Positions 1 through 10,100 of a stretch of 61,145 nt of DNA are shown here, one piece after another. The stretch is from Verrucomicrobiia bacterium (lineage in GTDB: Bacteria > Verrucomicrobiota > Verrucomicrobiia > Limisphaerales > UBA9464). Each line of letters opens with the position of its first letter. The first letter of the stretch is position 1. A program made the translations under genes and the position numbers. The notes under the pieces were generated by a model, which was not told the origin of the DNA, made no database searches, and was given only the letters and a program-made list of their open reading frames with translations. Location: the NCBI GenBank assembly GCA_019634635.1, contig JAHCBB010000030.1:1-61145 (forward strand). The letters run 5' to 3'.

Positions 1-28
1 GCCACGGTTTGCGGTGGCGTTCCCGGGC

Positions 29-59
29 TTGACAGAGGTCGGAAGGAATCGGGTACACC
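29..59 (+). promoter_or_regulatory. possible promoter upstream of htpG
   Basis: A perfect -35 hexamer TTGACA lies at 29-34. The best -10 candidate, TACACC at 54-59, is poor and its 19 bp spacing is long. It sits about 60 bp before the htpG start. Only the -35 match is convincing, and no heat-shock operator (CIRCE-like inverted repeat) was seen. Confidence 0.25.
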
Positions 60-120
60 TCCCGTCCGGCGCGGGCACGGGAAGGTTCCGTTCCCGCCCG
101 TCAGCACACGATTTCCAACC

Positions 121-1971
121 ATGAGCCAGCCCGAGCAACACGTCTTTCAGGCCGAGATCCAGCAGCTTCTCAACATCGTCATCCACTCCCTCTACACCGA
201 TCGCGAGGTGTTTGTGCGGGAGTTGATCTCCAACGCGGCCGACGCCTGCGAGAAGCTCCGATTCCTCCAGGCCAGCGGCCAGACCCCCGCCCGGGAGACC
301 CCGCTGGCGATCTCCCTGAAGTCCGACGAGGAGGCCGGCACCCTCACGATCACCGACACCGGGGTCGGCATGACCCGTGAGGAACTCGTCCAGAACCTCG
401 GCACCATCGCGCACTCCGGCACGCGGGCCTTCCTGAAGGCACTTGCCGAGCGGCCGTCGGAGCCGCAGTCCGCCGATGCGAAGTTGATCGGTCAGTTCGG
501 CGTCGGGTTCTACTCCGCCTTCATCGCGGCGCACCGGGTGACGGTGTGGACCCGTTCGCACGCTGCGGACGCCGCCGGTTGGAAGTGGTCCAGCGAGGGA
601 GGCAATGGCTTCACCCTGGAGCCGGCCGACGAGGCAGCACCCGGCACCCGGATCGAATTGGAGCTCAAGGAGGATGCCAAAGACTTTGCAAAGGCAGACC
701 GGCTGGAACGGATCATCCGGCGCTACTCCAATTTCGTCGCCTTTCCGCTCGAGTTGAACGGCACCCGGATCAACACGGTGCAGGCGATCTGGGCGCGGTC
801 CAAGTCCGAGGTCACCGAGGAGGAGTACCGGCAGTTCTACGAATACCTGGCCCACGACAACGAACCGCCGCGCTACCGTCTGCATTTCACGGCCGATGCG
901 CCGATGGCGATCCAGTCGCTGCTCTATGTGCCGTCCCGCAGCCTCGAGCTGCCCGGCATGGTGCGCCAGGAGTCGGAGGTCCACCTGTACTGCCGCAAGG
1001 TGCTCATTGACGCGAAGCCGAAGGGCCTGCTGCCCGAGTGGCTCCGGTTCGTCCGGGGCGTCGTGGACAGCGAGGACCTGCCGCTCAACGTGTCCCGCGA
1101 GCGGATGCAGGACTCTGGCCTGATGCGCCGGCTCAGCCGGGCGCTGACGAGCCGGTTCCTGAAGCATCTCGAGGAGGAGTCCGGCCGCGATGGGACGGCC
1201 TACGACGCCTTCTACACCGAGTACCACCGCTTCCTCAAGGAGGGCATCCTGAGCGATTGGGAGCATCAGGGGGCGCTGGCAAAACTGTTGCGGTACGAAT
1301 CCTCGGGGACCGAGCCCGGAATGCGGACCTCGCTGGCCGACTCGGTGAAGCGGATGCCGGAGGGGCAGAAGGAGATTTATTTCCTGCAGGCGCGCGACCG
1401 CGCGGCGGCCGAGGCAAGTCCCTACTTCGAGGTGTTCCGGGAGCGGAAATTCGAGGTGCTCTTCGTCGAGGAACCCATTGATGAGTTCGTCCTGGACCGC
1501 CTCCAGGAATTCGACGGTCGCAAGATCCTTGCGGCGGAAAAGGCCGATCTCAACCTGGAATCGCAGGCGGCCAGCGCGCTCTCCGATGACGACGCCGCGG
1601 CGTTGTCCACGTGGCTGAAGGAACTCCTCGGCGACGCGGTCCACGAGGTCCGCGCCTCGCGGCGGCTGGTGGTGAGCCCGGCGGTGGCGGTGGACAGCGA
1701 CCGGCAATTGACGGGGTCCATGCGCCGGATGCTCAAGGCGATGGGCCGCGATGGCGCGGAACTGCCCGATGCCGCTCCGGACCTGGAGCTCAATCCGGCG
1801 CATCCGGTGGTGGTGAAGCTGCACCAACTGCGCGGGCAGGAAGGGGCGCTCGCGGAGCTGGTGGCCCGCCAGTTGTTCGACCAGGCCCGGCTGGCTGCCG
1901 GACGGCTGGAGGATCCACGAACGATGCTCGCCCGGATGAACGACCTGTTGTCGCGCGTGGTGGGGGCCTGA
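121..1971 (+). CDS. htpG: molecular chaperone HtpG (Hsp90 family)
   Basis: ATP-dependent cytosolic chaperone that remodels client proteins as a dimer. The 616 residues match the usual bacterial length (about 620-630). The N-terminal GHKL ATPase is clear: the ELISNAADA helix with catalytic Glu34 and Asn38, the DTGVGMT nucleotide loop around 79-85, and the GQFGVGFYSAF lid segment at 124-134. The middle domain contains the conserved RGVVDSEDLPLNVSRE block, and the C-terminal dimerisation region is complete. The ATG at 121 fits the family N-terminus. The gene is transcribed alone and converges on the next gene. Recognition is secure. Confidence 0.97.
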   Translation: MSQPEQHVFQAEIQQLLNIVIHSLYTDREVFVRELISNAADACEKLRFLQASGQTPARETPLAISLKSDEEAGTLTITDTGVGMTREELVQNLGTIAHSGTRAFLKALAERPSEPQSADAKLIGQFGVGFYSAFIAAHRVTVWTRSHAADAAGWKWSSEGGNGFTLEPADEAAPGTRIELELKEDAKDFAKADRLERIIRRYSNFVAFPLELNGTRINTVQAIWARSKSEVTEEEYRQFYEYLAHDNEPPRYRLHFTADAPMAIQSLLYVPSRSLELPGMVRQESEVHLYCRKVLIDAKPKGLLPEWLRFVRGVVDSEDLPLNVSRERMQDSGLMRRLSRALTSRFLKHLEEESGRDGTAYDAFYTEYHRFLKEGILSDWEHQGALAKLLRYESSGTEPGMRTSLADSVKRMPEGQKEIYFLQARDRAAAEASPYFEVFRERKFEVLFVEEPIDEFVLDRLQEFDGRKILAAEKADLNLESQAASALSDDDAAALSTWLKELLGDAVHEVRASRRLVVSPAVAVDSDRQLTGSMRRMLKAMGRDGAELPDAAPDLELNPAHPVVVKLHQLRGQEGALAELVARQLFDQARLAAGRLEDPRTMLARMNDLLSRVVGA

Positions 1972-1986
1972 ACGGGGGGCGGGCGC

Positions 1987-2664
1987 TCAGGGCTCGTGCC
2001 CCGCCCGGGCCCGCCACAGCAGCCACACCAATTCCTCGGTGTACGCCATGGGCCGCGGGTAGGTGATGTCGCGGGTGACATCCCCCTCCAGGTTGCCGCC
2101 CGCCAGGAGCCGGGCGGCCTGATTGACGTGGGCGCCGTCGCAGTGGAGCACCACGTCGCGCACCAGTTTCCGGAAACTTTCCCCGCGGTTGTCGGGCTCG
2201 CTGTCGTCAATGTAGGCCGGCATCCGGTCGAACTGGAGGCGGTCCAGCGTGGACTGATACCGGGTTTCGGCATCACCGACGATGATCTCGATCTTGAGCT
2301 GGCGCTGGTCAAAACCGGCGGCCACCACCGTCACCTGGTCCCAGGGAACGTCGGTGGGCCGGCCCAGGGGATCGTACAGGACCAGATGTTCCGGGGTGCA
2401 CGCGGCGAAGTCGAACAGCCGGGGTTCCGGCAGGCGGGGCAGGTCGGACTCCGGCGCCACCTCAATCTCAATGCCCTCGGCGCCCAGGGACTGCTGGAGG
2501 AACAACGCGTCCTCCAGGGACAGATCCCGCGCGAGAATGCCGAACGCGTCGTCGGCCACAAACCGGGCGTCGGCCAGGGTGAGGCCCCGACCACTGGCAA
2601 AAGCCCTCTCCAGCGCCCTGACGTCGGGACGTGACAACTCGGTCTGCAGCAGCGCGTACGCCAC
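1987..2664 (-). CDS. hypothetical protein, 225 aa
   Basis: I do not recognise the family. The product is an acidic, soluble-looking protein of 225 residues with no signal peptide or membrane segment. The N-terminal part (about 1-65) reads like a small alpha/beta module, followed by a segment with VLYDPLGRPTDVPWDQVTVV. The C-terminal part ends in the helical TEELVWLLWRAR. It lies 54 bp downstream of panB on the same strand and converges on htpG, so it may be the last gene of a panB-led unit. The reading frame has the codon bias of its neighbours, which supports a real gene; function is unknown. Confidence 0.7.
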   Translation of the reverse strand: MAYALLQTELSRPDVRALERAFASGRGLTLADARFVADDAFGILARDLSLEDALFLQQSLGAEGIEIEVAPESDLPRLPEPRLFDFAACTPEHLVLYDPLGRPTDVPWDQVTVVAAGFDQRQLKIEIIVGDAETRYQSTLDRLQFDRMPAYIDDSEPDNRGESFRKLVRDVVLHCDGAHVNQAARLLAGGNLEGDVTRDITYPRPMAYTEELVWLLWRARAGHEP

Positions 2665-2718
2665 AGGGAGGAGCCTGCACCGACCGGCGACGCAGGGGAA
2701 GCAAGACCGGAGGGATCC

Positions 2719-3507
2719 TCAATCTTCCAGCGTCGCCATCCAGGCCGCGGCCGCGTCGCGAATTGCGGCGCCGGTGGTGGCCCGCGGCGTGACAAACCGC
2801 GGCGTGAACCACGGGAATCCGCCGACCAGATCCTGGGTCACCAGAATCTGTCCGTCACAGCCGGGTCCGCTCCCGATGCCAATGGTCACCATCTGCCGGC
2901 AGGTGGCCGTGATGGCCGCGGCCACCTCGGGGACGACCAGTTCCAGGACGCACGCAAACGCCCCCACCTGCTCCAGGGTGCGCGCATCGTCCAGCAACCG
3001 CCGCCGTCCGGCGTCATCGCGTCCCTTGATGCGGTACCGCCCCCCCTCCTCAAGGATGTGCTGTGGCAGCATGCCCAGGTGGGCGCAAAACGGAATTCCC
3101 GCGGACACGATCGCCTGGATCTGCGGGAGGATTTCCCGGCCACCCTCCGCCTTCACGAATTCCGCCCCGGCCGCCTGAAGCTCCCTGGCGTGGGACACGG
3201 CATCGGCGGGGCTCTCGTAGCTGCCATAGGGCAGGTCCGCACCCAGCAGGGCGGCGGGCCGCGCCCGCGCAACGGCCCGCACATGGTGCACCATGTCCGC
3301 CATCGTGACATGGGTGGTGTCGGGAAATCCCAGCACGACCATGCCAAGCGAGTCTCCGACCAGCAGCACCGGGACGCCAGCCTCGTCGAGGAGGCGCGCC
3401 ATCGGGTAGTCGTAGGCGGTGAGGGCGCCAAAGCGGCGACGGCCCTTGAGGGACCGCAGTCCCTCGGGGGTGATCTTTTCCCGGTTCACGCGGATTCCTT
3501 CGCACAA
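2719..3507 (-). CDS. panB: 3-methyl-2-oxobutanoate hydroxymethyltransferase PanB
   Basis: Transfers a hydroxymethyl group from methylenetetrahydrofolate to 2-oxoisovalerate, giving ketopantoate, the first committed step of pantothenate and CoA synthesis. The 262 residues match the family length. Signature blocks are present: LTAYDYPMARLLDEAGV near 29-45, the metal-binding GDSLGMVVLG near 52-61, GADLPYGSYE near 89-98, and a KAEGG motif. It forms a (beta/alpha)8 barrel that needs Mg2+. The rest of the pantothenate pathway (panC, panD) is not in the window. It lies 31 bp downstream of the sugar dehydrogenase gene, on the same strand. Confidence 0.95.
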   Translation of the reverse strand: MCEGIRVNREKITPEGLRSLKGRRRFGALTAYDYPMARLLDEAGVPVLLVGDSLGMVVLGFPDTTHVTMADMVHHVRAVARARPAALLGADLPYGSYESPADAVSHARELQAAGAEFVKAEGGREILPQIQAIVSAGIPFCAHLGMLPQHILEEGGRYRIKGRDDAGRRRLLDDARTLEQVGAFACVLELVVPEVAAAITATCRQMVTIGIGSGPGCDGQILVTQDLVGGFPWFTPRFVTPRATTGAAIRDAAAAWMATLED

Positions 3508-3538
3508 CCCGGCTCGTACCGGCGGGCGACTGCCGGAA

Positions 3539-4855
3539 CTATTCCAGGGAGGGCACGAGCTTCCAGATGTTCCCCTTGCCCGGGGTCAGTCCGTTGCTGC
3601 CATTGGTCAACACGTACAGCTCCCCGTCGGCATCCTCGCCGAAACCGACGATGTACCCTGAGAAATCCGACGGCTCAACCACCTCGAGCCGCTCGACGGT
3701 CCAGCGCGTGCCGGTTGTCCCGGGACGGGTCGCCACCAACAGCACGCCCTGCGGCAGTGCCCAGTGCCGGGACCAGTCACCGAAGACGTAGCGCCCCGCC
3801 AGCTCCGGAAGGGCCTTGCCGCGGTACACGTAGCCGCCGGTCACGCTGATGCCGTGCGCATCGGGGTCCTTTTTCAGCCCGGTGTGGTTGTATTGGAGGA
3901 TCGGGTCCAGCAGGGGCTCGCCGCGCCCACCGGTCCGCGGCGCATCGGCGGGCGGCGCCTTGGGCGTGTCGGCGCTGAACCCCTCGAATCCCTCGCGCAG
4001 GGACCATCCGTAGTTCCCACCGTTGCGGATGATGTTGATCTCCTCATACAGGTCCTGCCCCACGTCCGCGACGAAGAATTCCCGCGCACCCCCCCGGTCG
4101 AAGCTCAGGCCCCAGGGATTGCGCAGGCCGTAGGCATAAATTTCCGGCAGGGCCGCGCGACCGTCGGCAAACGGGTTGTCCGCCGGGATCGCGTACTGCC
4201 GACCACCGGAGGTCGCATTCACGTCCAACCGCACGATCTTGCCCAACAGGGTCTGGAGGTGCTGGCCGTTGCCGGACTCCGGGCGCTTCCCCCGGTCGTT
4301 GGCGCTGCCGCCGTCGCCGATTCCCAGGTACAGCAGGCCGTCCGGACCAAACACCATGCGGCCGCCATTGTGATTGGCGAATGGCTGGTCCACCTCAAGC
4401 AGCACGCGCTCGGAGCCCGGGGCCACGCGGATCGCCCCGCCCGCGGGCAGGGTGAACTCGGACAACCGCAGGGTGCAGTCCCAGTCCTCGGGCGCGGTGT
4501 CGCGGCGCGGGGCCGTGTAGGTGAGGTACAGCTTCCGGTTCTGCGGGAACTGCGGGTGCAACGCCACGTCCAGCAACCCGCGCTCGTCAAAGGCGCCGTG
4601 GTTGATCGGGGAGAGCCGGTTGGTGATCACCAACGCGGGTTCGTCCTGCATCACCCCATCGGCCCCCAGGACGCGCAGGTACCCGGGTTGGTCCACCACC
4701 AGGGCCATGCCTCCGGGAAGGGGCACGAGCGAAAGCGGGGACGTGAGGCCACCGGCCACCCGCTTCAGCGCAACTCGATTGGATTCGTCCGCCGGCAACG
4801 GGGCCACCGACGCCAGGGCGATGACGAGGACGAAAAGACGGCAAATCACGGCCAT
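3539..4855 (-). CDS. PQQ-dependent sugar dehydrogenase (glucose/sorbosone dehydrogenase family)
   Basis: Predicted periplasmic six-bladed beta-propeller oxidoreductase of the soluble aldose dehydrogenase type. A signal peptide ends near ALASVAPLPADES (about residue 24). Family motifs follow in order: an NHNGGRMVFGPDG block, GIGDGGSANDRG, a YAYGLRNPWGLSFDR block, and ADVGQDLYEEIN with NGGNYGW. The 438-residue length fits. The protein should use PQQ and Ca2+; no PQQ biosynthesis genes are in the window, and homologues in this phylum may act on unknown substrates. It is transcribed toward panB with 31 bp between them. The family is confident and the substrate is not known. Confidence 0.9.
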   Translation of the reverse strand: MAVICRLFVLVIALASVAPLPADESNRVALKRVAGGLTSPLSLVPLPGGMALVVDQPGYLRVLGADGVMQDEPALVITNRLSPINHGAFDERGLLDVALHPQFPQNRKLYLTYTAPRRDTAPEDWDCTLRLSEFTLPAGGAIRVAPGSERVLLEVDQPFANHNGGRMVFGPDGLLYLGIGDGGSANDRGKRPESGNGQHLQTLLGKIVRLDVNATSGGRQYAIPADNPFADGRAALPEIYAYGLRNPWGLSFDRGGAREFFVADVGQDLYEEINIIRNGGNYGWSLREGFEGFSADTPKAPPADAPRTGGRGEPLLDPILQYNHTGLKKDPDAHGISVTGGYVYRGKALPELAGRYVFGDWSRHWALPQGVLLVATRPGTTGTRWTVERLEVVEPSDFSGYIVGFGEDADGELYVLTNGSNGLTPGKGNIWKLVPSLE

Positions 4856-4910
4856 GCGGGAAGTCTACGGGGCGAAGGCCGGTTGAGAAGCCGGGAGTTC
4901 GCCGCCGCCT

Positions 4911-5669
4911 TCATGGTGCACGAACGGCGTCCCATAGCAGTTTCGCGGCAAGGAGGATCACCACCGTCAACAAGACCCGCCGGATTCGCCGCGCTCCGCC
5001 GTGGATGGCGGACCGGGCACCCAGCCAGCCCCCAAGGAACTGGCCGGCGGCCATGGAAAGGCCCACGGCAAACCGCACGTGTCCTCCGGCGAGGAACAGG
5101 ACCAGCGAGGCCAGGTTGCTGGTGAGATTCATCACCTTGGTGTGCGCCGTCGCCGCGAGGAGGTCCCGCCCGAGCAACCCCACACAGGCCATCATCCAGA
5201 ATGCACCGGTTCCCGGTCCCAGGAAGCCGTCGTAAAAACCCAGCAGGAGTCCGAAGAGGATGCCAAACGGTCGCGGCGCCAGGCGCGGCGCCCGGGGGCG
5301 GCTGCCCAGGTCCGGACGCGTGATGAGCACGATGGCAATGGTGACGAGCAGGATTGGGATGAGGGGCCGCAGGAAGCCGGGGTTCACCTGCTGGACGCAC
5401 CACGATCCCGCCGCGGCACCCACCACGGTGGCCGCAATGCCCCACGTCCAGTCCCCCTGCCCCAGCAGCCCGTGGCGCGCATAACGCATCGTGGCGAGCG
5501 TCGTGCCGCACGCGGACTGAAGCTTGTTCGTGCCCAGGGCATCGGCCGGCGACAGGCCGGTGGCCATCAGCACCGGCACGGTGATCAGTCCGCCACCTCC
5601 AGCGATGGCGTCCACATACCCGGCGGCCACACCGGTTGCGAACAGCACGGGGTACCACCAGGTGTCCAT
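4911..5669 (-). CDS. TSUP (TauE/SafE) family transporter
   Basis: Integral inner-membrane protein of 252 residues with about eight hydrophobic segments. The glycine-rich GYVDAIAGGGGLITVPVL at the first helix and GFYDGFLGPGTGAFW in the second half are the duplicated TSUP family signatures. Relatives export or import sulfite, sulfoacetate or other organosulfur anions; the substrate here is unknown. I place the start at 5669 (MDTWWYP), because the 114 codons upstream in this frame are arginine/proline-rich and look non-coding. It lies 83 bp downstream of the isomerase-like gene on the same strand. Confidence 0.88.
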   Translation of the reverse strand: MDTWWYPVLFATGVAAGYVDAIAGGGGLITVPVLMATGLSPADALGTNKLQSACGTTLATMRYARHGLLGQGDWTWGIAATVVGAAAGSWCVQQVNPGFLRPLIPILLVTIAIVLITRPDLGSRPRAPRLAPRPFGILFGLLLGFYDGFLGPGTGAFWMMACVGLLGRDLLAATAHTKVMNLTSNLASLVLFLAGGHVRFAVGLSMAAGQFLGGWLGARSAIHGGARRIRRVLLTVVILLAAKLLWDAVRAP

Positions 5670-5752
5670 GGGACGGCACGGGGGCGACGGAACCGGCCGG
5701 TCGCGAAGCCGCAGGACGGCACCGCGCCGCGGTCCGCACGGCCGGCCCGGGA

Positions 5753-6754
5753 CTACAGTCCGAACGCCCGCTGCATCTGCTCCCGGACCGTCTTCAGGCG
5801 GGCCAGCTCGCCACCGCCGACCTCCGCGGTCGCCCATCCCGAAAAGCCGATGTCCCCGAGGGCCTTGCGGACCTGGTCCCACGGCAGGTCGTCGTCGGGA
5901 CTGGTGATGTCCACGAATTCGTTCTTCGCCCGGCTGAATCCCTTCACGTCGAGTTTCACGCATCGGGGACCAAACCCGCGGATCCATTCCGAGGGCTGGC
6001 CGTATTTCCAATGGTTGCCGATGTCATAGTACATCCCCACCCAGGGGCTGCGGAAGCTGTCCACAAACTGGATGAACTGCTCCGGTCCCTGCTCCGGGGA
6101 ACCGTCGTGGTTGTAGAACATCCGGTTCCAGACGTTCTCCACCAGGATGGCCTGACCGTAGGCCGCCGCGAGGGGAAGCAAACGGCGGATCTCATCGCCG
6201 GCCCGCTGCGCCGTCTCGGCCGGGGTCCCATCGCTCCCGTTGCCCACGACGATCAGCACCCCGCTGCCTCCGGCTGCGTGGGAGACCCGGATGCAATGCT
6301 CGATGTTGGCGCGTCCCTGGTCCCGCTCGGCAGCATTGGGGCTGGTCAGACGCTGCTGCCAGTGGGCGTGGTTGATGGCGTTGTGGACGAAGACACCGGA
6401 CTCGCGCACGGCGTCCCGTGCCTGCTCCGGCGTGTAGTTTCCCGCCTCATCGAGGTCCACCCCGTCGAAACCGGCCTCCCCGGCGAGGCTCAATCGCTCG
6501 GCAAGGGTGCGCTTCCGGTCACCAGACCCGGCGCTGATCATCCCCAGCTTGCAGGAGAGCAACAGGCGGCGTCCCTCTGGTGGGGTGACGACCCGGTCGG
6601 ATTTGGTGGAGGCCGCGGAATCCGTCTGGGCCCCGGCCGCGACGGTGGCCACGGCAAGTCCCGGAAGCGTCAGGGTGGCGCCGGCTGCGGACAGAAATCC
6701 ACGGCGGGACAGGGGGGACCGGGGTGCGTGAGCGTTCGCGGTGGAAGGCGTCAT
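5753..6754 (-). CDS. sugar phosphate isomerase/epimerase (xylose isomerase-like TIM barrel), Tat-exported
   Basis: The 333 residues fit the AP-endonuclease-2/xylose isomerase-like TIM-barrel superfamily. The N-terminus SPLSRRGFLSAAGATLTLPG carries a twin-arginine motif and hydrophobic stretch, so export by Tat is predicted. Barrel strands with likely metal ligands are visible: GFDGVDLDEAG, ILVENVWN, GMYYDIGNHWKYG and CVKLDVKGF. Such proteins are abundant in Verrucomicrobia and usually convert unknown sugar derivatives. The ATG at 6754 is chosen because it places the Tat motif near the N-terminus; the upstream frame extension overlaps a dispersed repeat and looks spurious. Confidence 0.87.
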   Translation of the reverse strand: MTPSTANAHAPRSPLSRRGFLSAAGATLTLPGLAVATVAAGAQTDSAASTKSDRVVTPPEGRRLLLSCKLGMISAGSGDRKRTLAERLSLAGEAGFDGVDLDEAGNYTPEQARDAVRESGVFVHNAINHAHWQQRLTSPNAAERDQGRANIEHCIRVSHAAGGSGVLIVVGNGSDGTPAETAQRAGDEIRRLLPLAAAYGQAILVENVWNRMFYNHDGSPEQGPEQFIQFVDSFRSPWVGMYYDIGNHWKYGQPSEWIRGFGPRCVKLDVKGFSRAKNEFVDITSPDDDLPWDQVRKALGDIGFSGWATAEVGGGELARLKTVREQMQRAFGL

Positions 6755-6796
6755 GCGCAAATCCTTGGCGCCCGGTCCGTGAATTGGCAACCCCGC

Positions 6797-7040
6797 GGCG
6801 CAGCCGCCGGCTTGGGCGCGTTGGCGCCGCGTGCCCGTTGCACGACCGGCGATTCCTGGCGCCCCGGGGTTGTCGGGGGCTGGGAGGGGAAAGCGGTAGA
6901 GGGCTACCGCACTGCACGACGCTTCGCGACCGCCACGGCAGCGCAGAAATCCGCCAGGTCTTGGACTGCGCCAGCCCCCTGGCGCTTTGGCGCCGCGTGC
7001 CAATTGCGCAACGAGGGAATCCTGGCGCCCGCGTTCATCG
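6797..7040. repeat. two degenerate copies of a dispersed palindromic repeat in a 349-bp divergent intergenic region
   Basis: The gap 6755-7103 between two divergent genes has no gene. A well-formed copy at about 6953-7040 contains the perfect hairpin GCGCCAG-CCCC-CTGGCGC (6968-6985) followed by TTTGGCGCCGCGTGCC. An older, degenerate copy lies at about 6797-6866 and shares TTGGCGCCGCGTGCC and ATTCCTGGCGCC. The same element occurs in inverted orientation at 52032-52120. Promoters for both flanking genes must lie here, but I cannot place them. Confidence 0.6.
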
Positions 7041-7103
7041 GGCCTTGGAGATCAAGTCCCCATCCGGGCCGAATCCGGCGGGACAAGGACTCGTCCCAAC
7101 GCT

Positions 7104-10100
7104 ATGCTGCCGACGGTGAATGGGATCGGGCTGAGAGCGGTGTGGCTTGCCATCGCGATGGTCGGGGCGGGCGTCGGTCCGACGCTCCACGCGGCGGCGT
7201 CCGCTGCAGCAGATTTCAATTTCGAGGTGCGTCCGCTCCTGTCCGACCGGTGTTTCTCCTGCCACGGCCCCGACGAGCGGGCGCGGAAGGCCAAGTTGCG
7301 GCTCGATCAACGCGAAGACGTCCTGCGCGTACGCCAGGACGGTCGCCGGATCGTGGCGCCCGGCGATCCGGAGGCCTCGGAGCTGATCCGACGCCTGTTT
7401 TCAGAGGATCCCGACGAAGTCATGCCGCCCCCGGAGGCCCACCTGGCGCTGACCGACCCGGAAAAGGCGCTGCTCCGGCGATGGGTGGCCCAGGGGGCGC
7501 CCTGGAGTGATCACTGGGCCTTCGCCCCGATCACCCGGCCCGAACCTCCCGCCGTGAACGCCGGGGACCGGCGGATCCATCCGGTGGACCAGTTCGTGCT
7601 GGCACGACTCCAGGCCGCCGGGATGGAGCCGTCACCGCGCGCCGGACGCGAACGGTTGATCCGCCGGGCATCCCTCGACCTCACCGGCCTGCCCCCGTCG
7701 CCCCGGGAGGTGGAGGCCTTCGTGAAGGATCCCTCGGAGAATGCCTACGAGAAGGTCGTGGACCGCCTTCTGGCGTCGCCGGCCTTCGGCGAGCGCCTCG
7801 CCACCGACTGGCTGGACCTCGCCCGGTACGCGGACACCTACGGATACCAGGCCGACGTCGAGCGGGATCTTTCACCCTGGCGGGACTGGGTGGTGGCAGC
7901 CTTCAACCGGAACCTGCCCTACGACCAGTTCCTGACGTGGCAACTCGCCGGAGACCTGCTGCCCGGGGCGACCGACGAACAGGTGCTGGCGACCGCCTTC
8001 AACCGGCTCCACCGTCAGACCAACGAGGGCGGGAGCATCGAGGAGGAGTTCCGCCAGGAATACGTCTCCGACCGGGTGCACACCATGGGCACCGCCTTTC
8101 TTGGGCTCACGCTCGAGTGCTCGCGATGCCACGACCACAAGTACGACCCCATCAGCCAGCGCGACTACTACGCGCTTTCGGCCTTCTTCAACAACATTGA
8201 CGAGTCGGGCCTGTACTCGCATTTCACCTCCGCCACGCCCACGCCGACCCTGGTACGCTGGGAAGGTGAGGACCAGTCCAGGCATCAGGTCCTCGTGCGG
8301 GAACGCGACGCCGCCGACAGGCAGATGCGACTCGCGGTGACGGCGGCCCGGGCCCGCTGGGATGCCGGGGAGCGTCCGGAGGTCCCCAGCCCCGCACCAG
8401 TGCTTCCCGTGGCCTCCTATGCCTTCGACGTCTTCACCCACCTGTTCACGCCGGACGCCCGCAGCACCAACCAGGCCGTGCTGTCCGACGGGCCGGTCCC
8501 CGTGCCGGGACGCCGCGGAACGGCGCTCCGCTTCAGCGGGGACAATGCCGTGACCCTTCCGGACGCCGGAGCCTTCCGGCGGACCGATCCCTTCAGCGTG
8601 GATGTCTGGATCCGGCCGGCCGATGTGCGTCCGCGTGCGGTGGTGTTTCATTATTCGCGGGCCTGGACGGATTCCGGCAGCCGCGGGTACGAATTGGTGC
8701 TGGAGAACGGCCGGCCGTTTTTCGGCCTGATCCATTTCTGGCCGGGGAACGCCCTGGGGGTTCGGGCGCGCGAGCCGCTGCCCCCGGGACGCTGGACCCG
8801 GCTCACGGTGACCTACGACGGATCCAGCCGGGCCGCGGGCGTGCAGTTGTACCGGGATGGGGAACCGATGGCACTGGAGACGGTCCGCGACGGGCTGACG
8901 CGGGACATCCAGCACCGGGCGGCCTGGGGCGATGCCGACGCCGGGGGGATCCGGCTGACCCTTGGTGCGCGGTTTCGGGACAATGGATTCCGGGACGGGG
9001 AGCTGGACGATTTTCGTGTCTACGATGTCTGCCTGACTCCGGCTGAGGTGTTGCACCTCGACCCCGACACCGGGGCGCCTGGAGCCGCCGCCATGGATGC
9101 CGAAACGTACGCGATGCGTTGGGATCCCGGAGTGGCCGTGGCGCATGCGGAACTGCAGCGCCTGCGCAAGGCGGAGGACGAACTGATTTCGAAAACGAAG
9201 GAAATCATGGTGATGCGCGAGATGGAGGCACGGCGACCGACCCATCTTCTCAAGCGCGGGGCCTATGACGCCCCGGCGGACCCGGTGGATCCCGACGTGC
9301 CAAAGCACATCCTCCCCCTGCCGGAGGGAACACCCCGGAACCGGCTTGGACTGGCCCAATGGATGACCGATCCGCGCAATCCATTGACAGCCCGGGTCGC
9401 AGTCAACCGCGCGTGGCGTCAGCACTTTGGGCGGGGCCTGGTGGCCACGTTGAATGATTTCGGGGCGCAGGGGCAGCTGCCAACGCATCCCGAGCTCCTG
9501 GATTGGCTGGCCGCCACGTTCCGGGATTCCGGCTGGGATCTGAAGGCGCTGCACAAACTCCTGGTCCTGTCCGCGACCTATTGTCAGGACTCCGAGGCGC
9601 CGCCGGAACGTGTCGCCCTCGATCCGGAAAACCGGATGCTCTCGAGGGGGCCGCGGCATCGGCTGGGCGCCGAACAGATCCGCGACAGTGCGCTGGCCGT
9701 CAGCGGGCTGCTGCAACCCACGCTGGGCGGGCCGAGCGTCAAGCCGTACCAGCCGCCGGGCGTCTGGGAGGAGGCCGGGACGGGAAAGACCTACGTCCAG
9801 GACCACGGGGACAAGTTATACCGGCGGAGCCTGTACACGTTCATTCGACGGACCGCCCCGCCGCCGTCGCTGGCGAGTTTCGATGCCGGCTCCCGGGAAG
9901 TCTGCGTGGCGAACCGGGAGATCACCGCCACACCCCTGCAGGCGCTGGTGCTGTTGAACGACCCGCAATTCCTGGAGGCCGCCCGGGTGCTGGCCGAGGC
10001 GTTGTGGGGCGATCGGGAGGCGACTCCGGAGGCGCGCGTGGACCGGGGGTTCCATACAGTGCTCGGCCGGCCGCCCTCCGCCCGCGAGTCGGCGATTCTT

